64,000 nucleotides of DNA from Streptomyces caatingaensis (lineage in GTDB: Bacteria > Actinomycetota > Actinomycetes > Streptomycetales > Streptomycetaceae): contig NZ_LFXA01000002.1 in NCBI RefSeq assembly GCF_001187435.1, forward strand, positions 930,001 to 994,000, given 5' to 3'. The notes beneath the pieces are model-generated. The model did not search any database. It saw only the letters and a program-made list of their open reading frames with translations, and had not been told where the DNA came from. How positions within the stretch are numbered: the first letter of the stretch is position 1; every line of letters begins with the position of its first letter. Position numbers and translations under genes: made by a program. Positions 17,542 through 27,703 of this stretch are shown here, one piece after another.

Positions 17542-18942
17542 GTGTTCCAAGTACCGATCGAGGAAACGGAGATCGCCCCGGGGCGGGTGGTCGTGTGGGA
17601 CCTCGTCCCGACGGCGGCGGGCGCGGTGGCGGGGCAGGTGCCGCCGCCGCGCGGGGCCACCTCGTACAACCAGGTGCGGCACTTCAGTGTCGCCCGGGAC
17701 GCGCGGGACACGGAGGACGCGTTCTCGTCGTACGTGGCGGGGACGTTCGAGATCAGCGGGCGGGTGGACCTCCGGGCCCTGGAATCCGCGCTGTTGCACG
17801 TCGTGCGGCGGCACGAGGTGCTGCGGTGCACGTTCGGGGAGCTCGCGGGGGACGTGGCGTGCGGGCCGCTGGAGCCGGAGGCGGTGACGCTGCGGATCGC
17901 CGAGGTGGGGCACCTCGACAGCCCGGCGCGCGTCCGGTCGTACCTGCACGAGTTCTTCCGCGGGATCGACACCCTCTCCTGGCCGTTGATCGGCATGGGC
18001 GCGGTGGTCCGGGAGGAGTCCACGACCGTGTTCTTCGGCTGCGACCACCTCGTCTCCGACGGCCTGTCGACGCCGATCGCCGTCCACGACATCGCCACCG
18101 TCTACGCCGCGCTGGCCGGCGGCCGGCGGCCCGACCTGCCGGAGGTGGGCAGCTACCTCGGCTACAGCCGCGAACAGCGGCGCCGTTACCGGGAGATGGA
18201 CGCGGACGACGGCCGTCTCGACCACTGGAAGGGGTTCATGGCGCGCAACGGCGACTTCTTCCCGCCGTTCCCCCTGGACCTCGGGCTGGAGCCCGGCCGG
18301 CTGTACCCGACGGTCAACGAGCTGGACCCGCTGCTGTCCGCGGACGGGACCGAGGCGCTGGAGGCCCGCTGCCGCAAGGCGGAGGGCAGGCTGTTCATGG
18401 GGCTGCTGGCCGCCGTGGGGGTGTCGTTGCGGAAGGAGGGCGGGCCGGACGTCTACCGCGGGCTGATGCCCGTCAACGAGCGCGGCCGCGGCGCCTACGC
18501 GCACACCATGGGGTGGTTCATCAACACGCTGCCCGTCGAGTTCTCCGTCGCCGAGGGGCAGGGGCTCGACGGGACGATGGCCGGCGTCTCGGCCGCGCTC
18601 GACGAGATGTGGCGCCACGTCGACGTGCCGTTCGTCAAGGCGTGGAGCCTGCTGGCGCCGGAGCACTTCTCGCTGCGCACCTGGCCGTTCGCGGTGAACT
18701 TCTTCTCCTACCTCGACTTCCGGAAGGTGCCGGGGGCGCGGCACCACACCGAGTGGCGGGCGCGCAAGCACATCTGGTCGTCGCGGACGAACGGCATCTG
18801 CTTCTGGTTCCACCGCAACGACACCGGGCTCTACATGAACTCGATCTACGCGGACACCCCCGCGGCCCGCCGCACCAAGGCCGCGCTCGGCCGCACCCTG
18901 GTGCGGACCATGGAGAACATGGCGCATCGCGGGACGTTCTGA
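17542..18942 (+). CDS. Condensation-domain / PapA-type acyltransferase
   Basis: The 466-residue product is a stand-alone condensation-superfamily protein. The catalytic HxxxDG is intact as His169-LVS-Asp173-Gly174. The N-terminal half reads like mycobacterial PapA acyltransferases (FEISGRVDLRALESALLHVVRRHEVLRCTF), and the C-terminal half includes MGWFINTLPVEF and NFFSYLDFRKVPG. Such enzymes esterify alcohols with acyl groups from CoA or carrier proteins. It has a GTG start with AGGAGGAAA upstream. It is followed on the same strand by cholesterol oxidase and a type II thioesterase, suggesting joint action on a lipid or sterol-like product. The substrate is unknown. Confidence 0.85.
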   Translation: MFQVPIEETEIAPGRVVVWDLVPTAAGAVAGQVPPPRGATSYNQVRHFSVARDARDTEDAFSSYVAGTFEISGRVDLRALESALLHVVRRHEVLRCTFGELAGDVACGPLEPEAVTLRIAEVGHLDSPARVRSYLHEFFRGIDTLSWPLIGMGAVVREESTTVFFGCDHLVSDGLSTPIAVHDIATVYAALAGGRRPDLPEVGSYLGYSREQRRRYREMDADDGRLDHWKGFMARNGDFFPPFPLDLGLEPGRLYPTVNELDPLLSADGTEALEARCRKAEGRLFMGLLAAVGVSLRKEGGPDVYRGLMPVNERGRGAYAHTMGWFINTLPVEFSVAEGQGLDGTMAGVSAALDEMWRHVDVPFVKAWSLLAPEHFSLRTWPFAVNFFSYLDFRKVPGARHHTEWRARKHIWSSRTNGICFWFHRNDTGLYMNSIYADTPAARRTKAALGRTLVRTMENMAHRGTF

Positions 18943-18957
18943 CGCGCGGCGCGGTGC

Positions 18958-18990
18958 ATATCGCAATGCCTTGAGGGGTGTCAAGCGATA
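18958..18990. promoter_or_regulatory. Imperfect inverted repeat upstream of cholesterol oxidase
   Basis: CTTGA-N6-TCAAG (18970-18985) is flanked by TATCG on the left and CGATA on the right. It lies in the 180-nt gap before the oxidase gene and could be an operator or a hairpin that uncouples the two genes. Confidence 0.35.
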
Positions 18991-19116
18991 GGGGGGAATC
19001 GGGGGGCAGTGGAGGGTGAACTCGCCCTTCCCGCCCGTCACTTCTGTTTCCATGACCGCCGGGCCCCGCAGACCGTCCCACCCGTACCGCCCAGGGGGCC
19101 CGGAGAGGTCAGGTGA

Positions 19117-20778
<1,662 letters not shown>

Positions 20779-20854
20779 GGCGCGTTTCCGCCGGGCAGTG
20801 CTGATCACGCGTCGCCGAACGCCGTGACGCCGCCCCGGGAAGGAAGCACCGCTC

Positions 20855-21610
20855 GTGAACGACAACCGTGGTACCGACGACAACAGCCTGTGGATACGCC
20901 GGTTCCAGCCGCGGCCGGACGCCGGCGTCCGGCTGGTCTGCCTGCCCCACGCGGGCGGCTCGGCCAGCTTCTTCTTCCCCATGGCGAAGGCGATGCCCGA
21001 CGGCGTCGACGTCCTGTGCGTCCAGTACCCCGGACGCCAGGACCGCCGCGGCGAGCCGCTGATCGACACCATCCCCGAGCTCGCCGACCGCGTGTACGCC
21101 GCCCTGCTGCCCTGGACGGACCGCCCGCTCGCGTTCTTCGGTCACAGCATGGGCGCCACGCTGGCCTTCGAGGTGGCCCGCCGCCTGGAGCGCGAGAAGG
21201 GCGTCGTCCTCGCCGCCCTCTTCGCCTCCGCCCGCCGGGCGCCGTCGGTGGCGCGCTCGGAGAACGTCCACGAGCAGGACGACGACGGTCTCGTACGGGA
21301 GATGCAGCGGCTGGCCGGCACGGACGCGCAGCTCCTGGGGGACGAGGAGATCCTGCGCATGGTGCTGCCGGCGATCCGCGCCGACTACCGGGCGGCGGAG
21401 ACGTACCGCTACGAGCCCGGGGCCGCGCTCCGGTGCCCGGTCGTCGGGCTCACGGGGGACGCGGATCCCAAGGTGGGCGTGGAGGACGTGGCCGCCTGGG
21501 CGGGCCACACCGAAGCCTCCTTCGAGCTGAAGGTGTTCACCGGCGGGCACTTCTACCTGACGCAGCACCAGGGGGCGGTGGTCGAGGCGGTGGCGGGGCG
21601 GTTGCGCTGA
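20855..21610 (+). CDS. Type II thioesterase (GrsT-like)
   Basis: This 251-residue alpha/beta-hydrolase belongs to the external thioesterases that clear stalled acyl chains from PKS or NRPS carrier domains. The opening LVCLPHAGGSASFFFPMAKAM and QYPGRQDR are diagnostic. The nucleophile is Ser98 in GHSMG (96-100), and the catalytic His lies in GGHFYL near the C-terminus. The GTG start has an AAGGAAG site. It sits 76 nt after cholesterol oxidase, on the same strand. No PKS or NRPS gene is in the window, so its role here is unusual and may be general acyl-thioester hydrolysis. Confidence 0.9.
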   Translation: MNDNRGTDDNSLWIRRFQPRPDAGVRLVCLPHAGGSASFFFPMAKAMPDGVDVLCVQYPGRQDRRGEPLIDTIPELADRVYAALLPWTDRPLAFFGHSMGATLAFEVARRLEREKGVVLAALFASARRAPSVARSENVHEQDDDGLVREMQRLAGTDAQLLGDEEILRMVLPAIRADYRAAETYRYEPGAALRCPVVGLTGDADPKVGVEDVAAWAGHTEASFELKVFTGGHFYLTQHQGAVVEAVAGRLR

Positions 21611-21620
21611 CGCGCGGCCC

Positions 21621-21648
21621 CTCCCGGAGGGGGCACGCCCTCCGGGAG
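21621..21648. terminator. Hairpin terminator between convergent genes
   Basis: An 11-bp perfect stem (CTCCCGGAGGG / CCCTCCGGGAG) with a 6-nt loop lies between the thioesterase gene and the convergent PIG-L deacetylase gene. Confidence 0.8.
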
Positions 21649-21655
21649 AGGAACC

Positions 21656-23755
21656 CTACGCGCGGACGGTCCGCGGGGAACCGTCCATGCCCAGCGCCAC
21701 CGTCACCACGTGCCCCCGCGCGTCCTTCACCACGGCCGGCGTGAACCGGTGCGCCACCCCGCCCGGATGCCAGGGCCCGGGCCGCCCCGAGCCCTTCGAG
21801 ACGCGCACGCGCCCCGCGTCGTCGCGCGCCGCCACGACGACCGTCCGGCCGTCGACGGCCAGGCCCACCCGCCCGTACCCGCCGATGTCGGCGCACTCGG
21901 AGGTGACGCGCCACCGCCCGTTCTCCGGGCGGTCCGCGACGATCACCCGGGCCGTGCCGGGCTGGCGCATGGCGAGCCGGACGCCGCCCCCGGAGAGGGG
22001 GGCCAGCGACAGGGGGCCGCTCGCGGTGGGCAGGCGGGTGGAGCCGGCCGGCTGCGGAGGCTCGCCGTCGGACTCGGAGACCCAGTGGTGGACGGTCTTG
22101 GTGTCGGCGGCGACGACGTGGAGACGGCCCTTGTCGTCCAGGACGGCGTCCATGCCGTCCAGCACGCTCACCGGCTCGTCCTCGACCGGCAGGCGCTCCC
22201 AGTCGGTCCAGTCCCGGCCCCGCTCGCCGGTGCGGAACAGCACGTTGCCCGCCCAGTCGCGGACGAAGACGTAGACCTTGCCGTCCTTGTCGGCGACGGC
22301 CAGCGGCTGGCCGACCTCCATCGAGCGCTCGGGGTCGGCCTCGGGCGAGCCGAGGGACTCCCAGTCGCCGAAGGAGGGCGTGCCGCCGCGCGGCGTACGG
22401 CCGTTCTGGCGGGCGGTGACGACGTCCCGGCGGTGGTCGCGGCCCCGCCCCGGCAGCTGGGTGCGGACGGAGAAGAGCTGGAGCGTCCCGTCGGAGTGGC
22501 GCAGCACCTGCACCTGGCCCTCCAGCATCGAGCCGCCCACGCGGACCGGCCGGGACCAGCCGCCGGTGCCGGGCCGGGTCTCCGTCCAGCAGTGCGCCGC
22601 GCCGTCGAGGAGGGAGAAGGCCGCGAGCCGTCCGTCCGGCAGCGGCTGCACCCAGCGCTGGGTGCCGGGCGCGCGGGTGCGGCAGTTGTTGGACCAGCGG
22701 ACGTCCTTGGAGCGCTTGCCGACCTTGCGGTCGCCGCAGCCGGCCGGGTCGCCGCAGTCCTTGCCGTCGGCCCAGCCGTAGGTGTCGAGGATCTTCACCT
22801 TGTGCCGGGTGGTCGCCGCGTCGAGGTTGGAGGGCAGGAGGGAGACCTCGTAGCCGATGTAGCTGTCGACGGCCGTGGGGCGGGCGTGCTTGCGGCCCCA
22901 GTACTCGGCGAGCGCGGCCTGTGCGAAGTAGGCGGAGGTGGTGTGGTCCTGGTGGTCGTAGTGGGATATACCGGCCAATTCGGGTGCCACGCCCGGGAAC
23001 TGCTGCTGGACCGCCCGGTGCGTCGGGTTGGGGTCCAGGGTGCGGACGACCGTGGGCCGGTAGCGCTCGAAGACGGCGACCAGGGAGTCGATCACCTGCT
23101 GACGGCTGTAGAGGTAGGTGCGCTTGACCGGGCTGTGCGCCGGCACGAGCGTGGTCAGCTTCGGCGTGACGCCCAGCCACAGTCCGCGCAGGCTCTCCTT
23201 GCGCGGGACGCGGATGAAGCGCGCCTCCACCAGCTCCATGAAGATCAACTGGACCTGCGGGGCGGCCTTCAGGGTCTGCAGCTCGACCTGGAAGCCCGGC
23301 AGCAGGGTCAGCGTCTCCACCTTCCACGGGCTCAGCCAGTCGCCCGTGGCCATCTGGGCCGTCGCCTCGCGCAGGCCGTTGATGCGGGCGCGGACGAACT
23401 CCGGCCGCCGCTCGGGGAGTCGGGGATAGCCGGGGGTGTTGGCGAGCGCGTTGCGGCCGTCCGACTCGCCGCCCGTCAGGCAGACGGTGATGGTCGGGGC
23501 GCCGCTGCGGACGGACTGCTCCAGCTCCGGGTTCATGAAGTAGAGGGAGTCGTCCGGGTGCGCGATGACGTGCACGAACGACTGGTCCGTGACCGCTTTC
23601 GCGGGCCGCGCCGGAAACTCCTGGGCGGACCCTCCGTGAGCCGCCCCGGGCGCCAGCCACTGCCAGGCGCCGACCGTGCCGGTCCCCGCGACCAGGCCCG
23701 CGCACGCGACCTGGAGCACCCGACGGCGTGGAACCTGTGATATTCGCCCCGGCAC
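21656..23755 (-). CDS. Exported PIG-L family deacetylase with C-terminal beta-propeller-like region
   Basis: The protein is about 699 residues. An N-terminal Arg-rich, Tat-like signal (PRRRVLQVACAG) leads into a PIG-L/LmbE metal-dependent deacetylase domain with the AHPDD motif (metal ligands His66 and Asp69) and the LTGGESDG segment. Family members remove N-acetyl groups from GlcNAc-type substrates. After about residue 290 come repeated blades with W-E-R/W-D-x-L-G and V-F-V-R-D-W-A-G-N patterns, resembling lectin-type beta-propellers that bind sugar surfaces. I chose the GTG at 23755 because GGGAGA is five nt upstream. An ATG at 23806 or TTG at 23815 is possible but lacks a ribosome site. 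A cell-wall or extracellular glycan target is inferred. Confidence 0.82.
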   Translation of the reverse strand: MPGRISQVPRRRVLQVACAGLVAGTGTVGAWQWLAPGAAHGGSAQEFPARPAKAVTDQSFVHVIAHPDDSLYFMNPELEQSVRSGAPTITVCLTGGESDGRNALANTPGYPRLPERRPEFVRARINGLREATAQMATGDWLSPWKVETLTLLPGFQVELQTLKAAPQVQLIFMELVEARFIRVPRKESLRGLWLGVTPKLTTLVPAHSPVKRTYLYSRQQVIDSLVAVFERYRPTVVRTLDPNPTHRAVQQQFPGVAPELAGISHYDHQDHTTSAYFAQAALAEYWGRKHARPTAVDSYIGYEVSLLPSNLDAATTRHKVKILDTYGWADGKDCGDPAGCGDRKVGKRSKDVRWSNNCRTRAPGTQRWVQPLPDGRLAAFSLLDGAAHCWTETRPGTGGWSRPVRVGGSMLEGQVQVLRHSDGTLQLFSVRTQLPGRGRDHRRDVVTARQNGRTPRGGTPSFGDWESLGSPEADPERSMEVGQPLAVADKDGKVYVFVRDWAGNVLFRTGERGRDWTDWERLPVEDEPVSVLDGMDAVLDDKGRLHVVAADTKTVHHWVSESDGEPPQPAGSTRLPTASGPLSLAPLSGGGVRLAMRQPGTARVIVADRPENGRWRVTSECADIGGYGRVGLAVDGRTVVVAARDDAGRVRVSKGSGRPGPWHPGGVAHRFTPAVVKDARGHVVTVALGMDGSPRTVRA

Positions 23756-23978
23756 AGGGGTCTCCCATCTCCCGCGCCCGAAGCGCGGTAGAGCAAACGC
23801 GGACATGGTGGACAAAGCCGATTCAACCCCCCTTAGTTGACCGTAAGATCTTACGACTCGCGACGCGCGGTTTTCCCTCTGTCATGTAACAGCCGTGCTT
23901 CGGCGAGACGGAGATTCCGATGCGATCGCGCAACGCGAGGTGCGACGATGCCCGTGGGGCGCCTGCGAGGTCGTGAGG

Positions 23979-24539
23979 TCAGCGTGGATCGCGGTCGTTG
24001 AGAATCCTCTGAAAGAGGTAGTGGTCCCGCCAGGCGCCGTCGATGTGCAGATAGCGGGGCGCGGTGCCGATCCGCTCGAACCCGCACTTTTCGAGGACGC
24101 GCTGGGAGGCGGAGTTGGACGTGACGGTCCCCGCCTCCACGCGGTGCAGCCCCAGTTGCTCGCCGGCCAGCGCGCACGCGGCCCCGACCGCGGCGGTGCC
24201 CAGCCCCCGCCCGCTCCACCCGGCGGCCACCCAGTAGCCGAGCTGCGCGCTGCGGAAGGCGCCCCGCACCACGTTGTTGAGGTTGACGACGCCGACGATG
24301 CCCGCGTCCCCGGCGTCCAGCACCCACGGCATCACGCGCCCCGCGTCGCGGAGTTCGAGCAGCTCGGCCAGGCGGGCGGCCTGCCCCTCCGGCGTGCGGA
24401 AGTGGTCGCGGCCCCGGGGCTCCCAGGGGCGCAGGTGCTCGTGGTTGGCCTCGTACGCCGCGGCCAGGGCGGCCGCGTCGGCGAGGGTCACGGGGCGCAG
24501 GGCGACACCGGGGGCGACGGTACGGGGCTCGATGATCAT
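23979..24539 (-). CDS. GNAT acetyltransferase, RimJ/RimL type
   Basis: This 186-residue N-acetyltransferase uses acetyl-CoA to acetylate an amine or protein N-terminus. It has the RimJ/RimL-like start (LRPVTLADAAALAAAYEANHEHLRPWEP). The acetyl-CoA-binding motif A is WSGRGLGTAAVGAAC, preceded by the strand LGYWVAAG. The RVLEKCGFERIG motif follows. The start MIIEPRTV is preferred over a 13-residue longer ORF because it lines up with the family N-terminus. It lies between unrelated genes and the substrate is not predictable. Confidence 0.88.
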   Translation of the reverse strand: MIIEPRTVAPGVALRPVTLADAAALAAAYEANHEHLRPWEPRGRDHFRTPEGQAARLAELLELRDAGRVMPWVLDAGDAGIVGVVNLNNVVRGAFRSAQLGYWVAAGWSGRGLGTAAVGAACALAGEQLGLHRVEAGTVTSNSASQRVLEKCGFERIGTAPRYLHIDGAWRDHYLFQRILNDRDPR

Positions 24540-24721
24540 CCTCGTAGCGTAGGGCCGCCCGCCGCCGCCGGCGAACACGCGTCCGGCCGGACCACCCCCT
24601 ACCCCGGTATGACCCGCCGTTCGGCACCACGGTGTGACGTCCCGGCGATCACCGTCTCCCTACCTTCCCCCTCGTCACCGCCACGGGCGGTCACCGCACC
24701 AGGACGAGGGAGAGAGAACCA

Positions 24722-25861
24722 ATGCGCCGCTTCAAGCGCACGCTGGCCGCCGTCGCGCTCACGACGACCGTGGTCACGGGTACGGCGGGATGGGCCACCG
24801 CCCACCAGCAGACCGCCGTCACCGGGCCGCCGGCCGGCACCGCCGCCTGGCGTGCGGACCACTCCCTGCACCGCGTCCTGCCCGACCCGGCCACCGCCAC
24901 CCCCGCCGAGGTCGCGCGCTTCTTCGCGGCCCTCCCCGAGGACGCCCGGCAGCGGCTGACCGAGCGTCACCCGCTCGTCGTCGGCAACCTGGACGGCGTC
25001 CCCCCGGCCCTGCGCTACGCGGCCAACCGGCGCGCGCTCGCCGCCGAGCGCACCGCGCAGCTCGCCCGGGCCGCGGACGCCTCCCTGCCCTCGTACGAGC
25101 GCGAGCAGGCCCGCGACCTCGCCGGCCGCTACGGCGAGCTGCTCGCCCCCGGGCGGCAGATCCTCGCCTTCGACCCGCGCGGCCGCGGGCAGCTCGCCGA
25201 GGTGTACGGCGACCTCGCCGCCGCGCGGCGCACCGCCGTCGTCGTCCCCGGCTCCGACATCGACCTCTCCTCCTTCGACCGCGCCCACGACCCGTACGGC
25301 ACCCCGGCCGGCATGGCGAAGTCGCTCCGCGCCGAGATGCGCCGCCAGGACCCCCGCACCCCCGTCGCCGTCGTCGCCTGGGCCGGCTACACCACCCCCG
25401 TCGGCATCGGCCTCGACGCGGCCACCGGCCGGCTGGCGAAGGCGGGCGCGCCCCGCCTCGAACGCTTCCTCGCCGGGCTCGCCGCCTCCGGCGCCGCCGC
25501 GCCCGCCGTCTTCTGCCACAGCTACGGCTCGGTCGTCTGCGGCCTGGCCGCCCACGACCTGCCCGCCCGCGACCTCGTCGTCCTCGGCAGCCCCGGCGTC
25601 CACGCGGACTCCGCCGCCGAGCTGGAGACCCGCGCCCGGGTCTGGGCGGTCCGCCGCAACGACGCCGACTGGATCGGCAACGTGCCCAACGTGGAGCTCT
25701 TCGGCCTGGGCCACGGCGCGGACCCGACCTCGGCGTCCTTCGGCGCCCGCCCGGTCGCCTCGGACGGCGCCCACGGCCACACCGGCTACTTCGCACCCGG
25801 CACGGCGTCGCTGCGCAACTTCGCGCGTATCGCGCTGGGGGCCTACGCCGGGGTGCGGTGA
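24722..25861 (+). CDS. Secreted alpha/beta hydrolase, DUF1023 family
   Basis: The 379-residue protein is a DUF1023 alpha/beta-hydrolase, common and multi-copy in Streptomyces but of unknown substrate. A signal peptide (MRRFKRTLAAVALTTTVV, cleavage near ATA) precedes the domain. Conserved elements are ILAFDPRGRGQLAEVYGDL, VVVPGSDIDLSSFDRAHD, the nucleophile elbow CHSYGS and the LVVLGSPGVHADSAAEL segment. The C-terminal GHTGYF contributes the catalytic His. The ATG has the purine-rich GAGGGAGAGAGAA upstream. No partner gene is evident. Confidence 0.88.
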   Translation: MRRFKRTLAAVALTTTVVTGTAGWATAHQQTAVTGPPAGTAAWRADHSLHRVLPDPATATPAEVARFFAALPEDARQRLTERHPLVVGNLDGVPPALRYAANRRALAAERTAQLARAADASLPSYEREQARDLAGRYGELLAPGRQILAFDPRGRGQLAEVYGDLAAARRTAVVVPGSDIDLSSFDRAHDPYGTPAGMAKSLRAEMRRQDPRTPVAVVAWAGYTTPVGIGLDAATGRLAKAGAPRLERFLAGLAASGAAAPAVFCHSYGSVVCGLAAHDLPARDLVVLGSPGVHADSAAELETRARVWAVRRNDADWIGNVPNVELFGLGHGADPTSASFGARPVASDGAHGHTGYFAPGTASLRNFARIALGAYAGVR

Positions 25862-25898
25862 GCGGGAGGGCGCCCGCCCCGGCGGGGCCGGCCCGCCG

Positions 25899-26216
25899 TC
25901 ACGGCTCGCGGGCCGGGGGAGTGGCGGCGAGGACCGCGTCGAGCAGGCCGGGGAAGCGCTGGTCGAGGTCGGCCCGGCGCAGGGAGACGGCCTTGGCCCG
26001 GCCCGCCCGGGACTCCCGGGTGATGCCGGCCTCGCGCAGCACCCGCCAGTGGTGGGTCGCCGTGGCCTTGGTCACCTCCAGGGGCAGGCTGCCGCAGGTG
26101 CGTTCACCGGGGGAGGAGGCCAGCTCGCGCACGATGGACAGGCGGACGGGATTGCCCAGCGCCGCCAGGACGTGCTCGACGAGCAGCTGGTCGCGGTCGG
26201 GGTGGAAGGAGCTCAC
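25899..26216 (-). CDS. ArsR family regulator, divergent from an SDR
   Basis: This is a winged-helix repressor of about 105 residues, with LVEHVLAALGNPVRLSIVRELASS and the recognition region VTKATATHHWRVLREAGITRE. No metal-binding cysteine pair is obvious beyond one Cys in ERTCGSLP. I chose the GTG at 26216 because an ATG 30 nt upstream lies inside the large palindrome. A leaderless message from the ATG remains possible. The 14-bp-arm palindrome between this gene and the SDR gene is its probable operator, giving autorepression and control of the SDR. Confidence 0.86.
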   Translation of the reverse strand: MSSFHPDRDQLLVEHVLAALGNPVRLSIVRELASSPGERTCGSLPLEVTKATATHHWRVLREAGITRESRAGRAKAVSLRRADLDQRFPGLLDAVLAATPPAREP

Positions 26217-26244
26217 GGATCGATCGTACGAGCGGGACCCCCGC

Positions 26245-26278
26245 ATACGAAGGTATGATGTCTCTCATACCTTCGTAT
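26245..26278. promoter_or_regulatory. Perfect 14-bp inverted repeat, probable ArsR operator
   Basis: ATACGAAGGTATGA (26245-26258) and TCATACCTTCGTAT (26265-26278) form a perfect dyad around a 6-bp spacer. It lies 29 nt before the ArsR GTG start and 20 nt before the SDR start, so one dimeric or tetrameric repressor could close both promoters. Confidence 0.75.
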
Positions 26279-26297
26279 CCGACCCCGGGACCACCTC

Positions 26298-27002
26298 ATG
26301 AACGCACCGCCCGTCGCCCTCGTCACCGCCGCCGCCTCCGGCATAGGCCGGGGCATGGCCACCGAACTGGCCGCCGCCGGGCACCGGCTCGTCCTGCTGG
26401 ACGTCGACGACGCCGTCCACGCCCTCGCCCGCGACCTCGGCGGCACCGCCGTCACCGGCTCGCTCACCGATCCCGCCGACCTCGCCCGGTTCGTCGACAC
26501 GGCGCTGGAGCGCCACGGGCGGATCGACGCGCTCGTCAACGGCGCGGGCCACGCCCGCAACCGCCCCCTGCTGGAGGTCACCGACCAGGAGTGGCACGAC
26601 GGGCTCGACATGCTGCTGCTGAGCGTGGTCCGCATGGCCCGCCTGGTCACCCCGCACATGGAACGGGCCGGCCGCGGCGCGATCGTCAACCTCTCCTCGT
26701 ACACGGCCTTCGAACCCCTGGGCATGATCCCGGTCAACTCCGCGCTGCGCGCCGCGCTGAGCTCGTTCACCAAGCTCTACGCCGACCGGTACGCCGCCTC
26801 CGGCCTCCGCATGAACAGCATCCTGCCCGGCTACGTCGACAGCTGGCCCGAGGACCCGGACTTCCTCGCCCGCATCCCCGCCGGGCGGTACGCCACCGTC
26901 GAGGAGGTCGGCAGGCTCGCGGCGTTCCTCGTCTCGGACGCGGCCGCGTACATCAACGGGGAGAGCATCCGCATCGACGGGGGCGCCGGCCGCTCGCTCT
27001 GA
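26298..27002 (+). CDS. SDR-like protein lacking the YxxxK catalytic pair
   Basis: The 234-residue product has the short-chain dehydrogenase Rossmann fold: TAAASGIGRG (10-19) for the dinucleotide, NGAGHARN (81-88) and the C-terminal YINGESIRIDGGAGRSL. The usual catalytic triad is changed. After Ser134 in NLSSYTAF, the Tyr position is Asn147 and the Lys position is Arg151 (NSALRAAL). It may therefore be a non-canonical reductase or a regulatory protein. It is divergent from an ArsR gene across a palindrome. The sequence is otherwise intact, so this is not a pseudogene by eye. Confidence 0.85.
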   Translation: MNAPPVALVTAAASGIGRGMATELAAAGHRLVLLDVDDAVHALARDLGGTAVTGSLTDPADLARFVDTALERHGRIDALVNGAGHARNRPLLEVTDQEWHDGLDMLLLSVVRMARLVTPHMERAGRGAIVNLSSYTAFEPLGMIPVNSALRAALSSFTKLYADRYAASGLRMNSILPGYVDSWPEDPDFLARIPAGRYATVEEVGRLAAFLVSDAAAYINGESIRIDGGAGRSL

Positions 27003-27026
27003 ACGGCCCGCCGCAGACCGCCAAGA

Positions 27027-27056
27027 GTTCTTCGCGAAAACCTCTTTGCGAAGAAC
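27027..27056. promoter_or_regulatory. Inverted repeat upstream of the ArsR-like/MFS operon
   Basis: GTTCTTCGC (27027-27035) and GCGAAGAAC (27048-27056) form a 9-bp dyad with a 12-bp spacer. It ends 23 nt before the regulator ATG, placing it over the expected promoter. It is probably an autoregulatory operator for the downstream regulator. Confidence 0.6.
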
Positions 27057-27079
27057 CCTTGGCGATTTAGGGTGCCGCC

Positions 27080-27703
27080 ATGGACCAACACCGCGAACCC
27101 GCCCGGGGGTTGACGCCCGACCCCGCCACCGACGTCGTCCTGGACGCCCGGGGCCTGCGCGCCCTCGCCCACCCCGTCCGCGTCCAAGTCGTCGGCCTGC
27201 TGCGGACGTACGGTCCCTCGACCGCCACCCGCCTCGCCGGACGGATGGGGGTGGGCTCCGGCGTCACCAGCTACCACCTGCGTCGACTCGCCGCCGCGGG
27301 CTTCGTCGAGGAGGACGAGGAGCGCGGCAACGCCCGCGAGCGCTGGTGGCGGGCGGCCCACCAGGCGACCTGGTTCGACGACAAGGACCTGGCGGACGCC
27401 GAGCCGGAGGCCACCGCCGCCTATCGGGCGTCCGTGGCGAGCCTGCACGCCCTGCGCACCCAACTCGCCCTCGGTCAGGCGCCGTCGATGTCCAAGGCGT
27501 GGCGCGACCGCCTGGAGATGAGCGACTGGTGGCTGTGCCTGACCCCGGAGGAGACGGAGCGGCTGGCGGGGGAGCTGCGGGCGGTCATGGCGCGCTACTG
27601 GCGGCCGGACGCCCCGGACGTGCCCGAGGGCGCCGAACCCGTGCGGGTTGTCATGCACCTGCTCCCCGAGCCGGGAACCGTCCCGGAAGCGGGGGAGTCG
27701 TGA
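27080..27703 (+). CDS. ArsR-like winged-helix regulator coupled to an MFS exporter
   Basis: The 207-residue protein has an N-terminal winged helix (LDARGLRALAHPVRVQVVGLLRTYG, recognition region GVGSGVTSYHLRRLAAAGFVEED) and a longer C-terminal helical domain ending with VRVVMHLLPEP. This layout matches HTH_20/ArsR-type regulators of exporters in Streptomyces. Its stop codon overlaps the GTG start of the MFS gene (GTGA), so the two are translationally coupled and the regulator probably controls its own transporter. The inducer is unknown. Confidence 0.88.
   Translation: MDQHREPARGLTPDPATDVVLDARGLRALAHPVRVQVVGLLRTYGPSTATRLAGRMGVGSGVTSYHLRRLAAAGFVEEDEERGNARERWWRAAHQATWFDDKDLADAEPEATAAYRASVASLHALRTQLALGQAPSMSKAWRDRLEMSDWWLCLTPEETERLAGELRAVMARYWRPDAPDVPEGAEPVRVVMHLLPEPGTVPEAGES

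Noticed and set aside
26298..27002. Pseudogene call for the SDR
   Set aside because: The frame is intact and the cofactor motif and C-terminus are normal. Only the catalytic pair differs.
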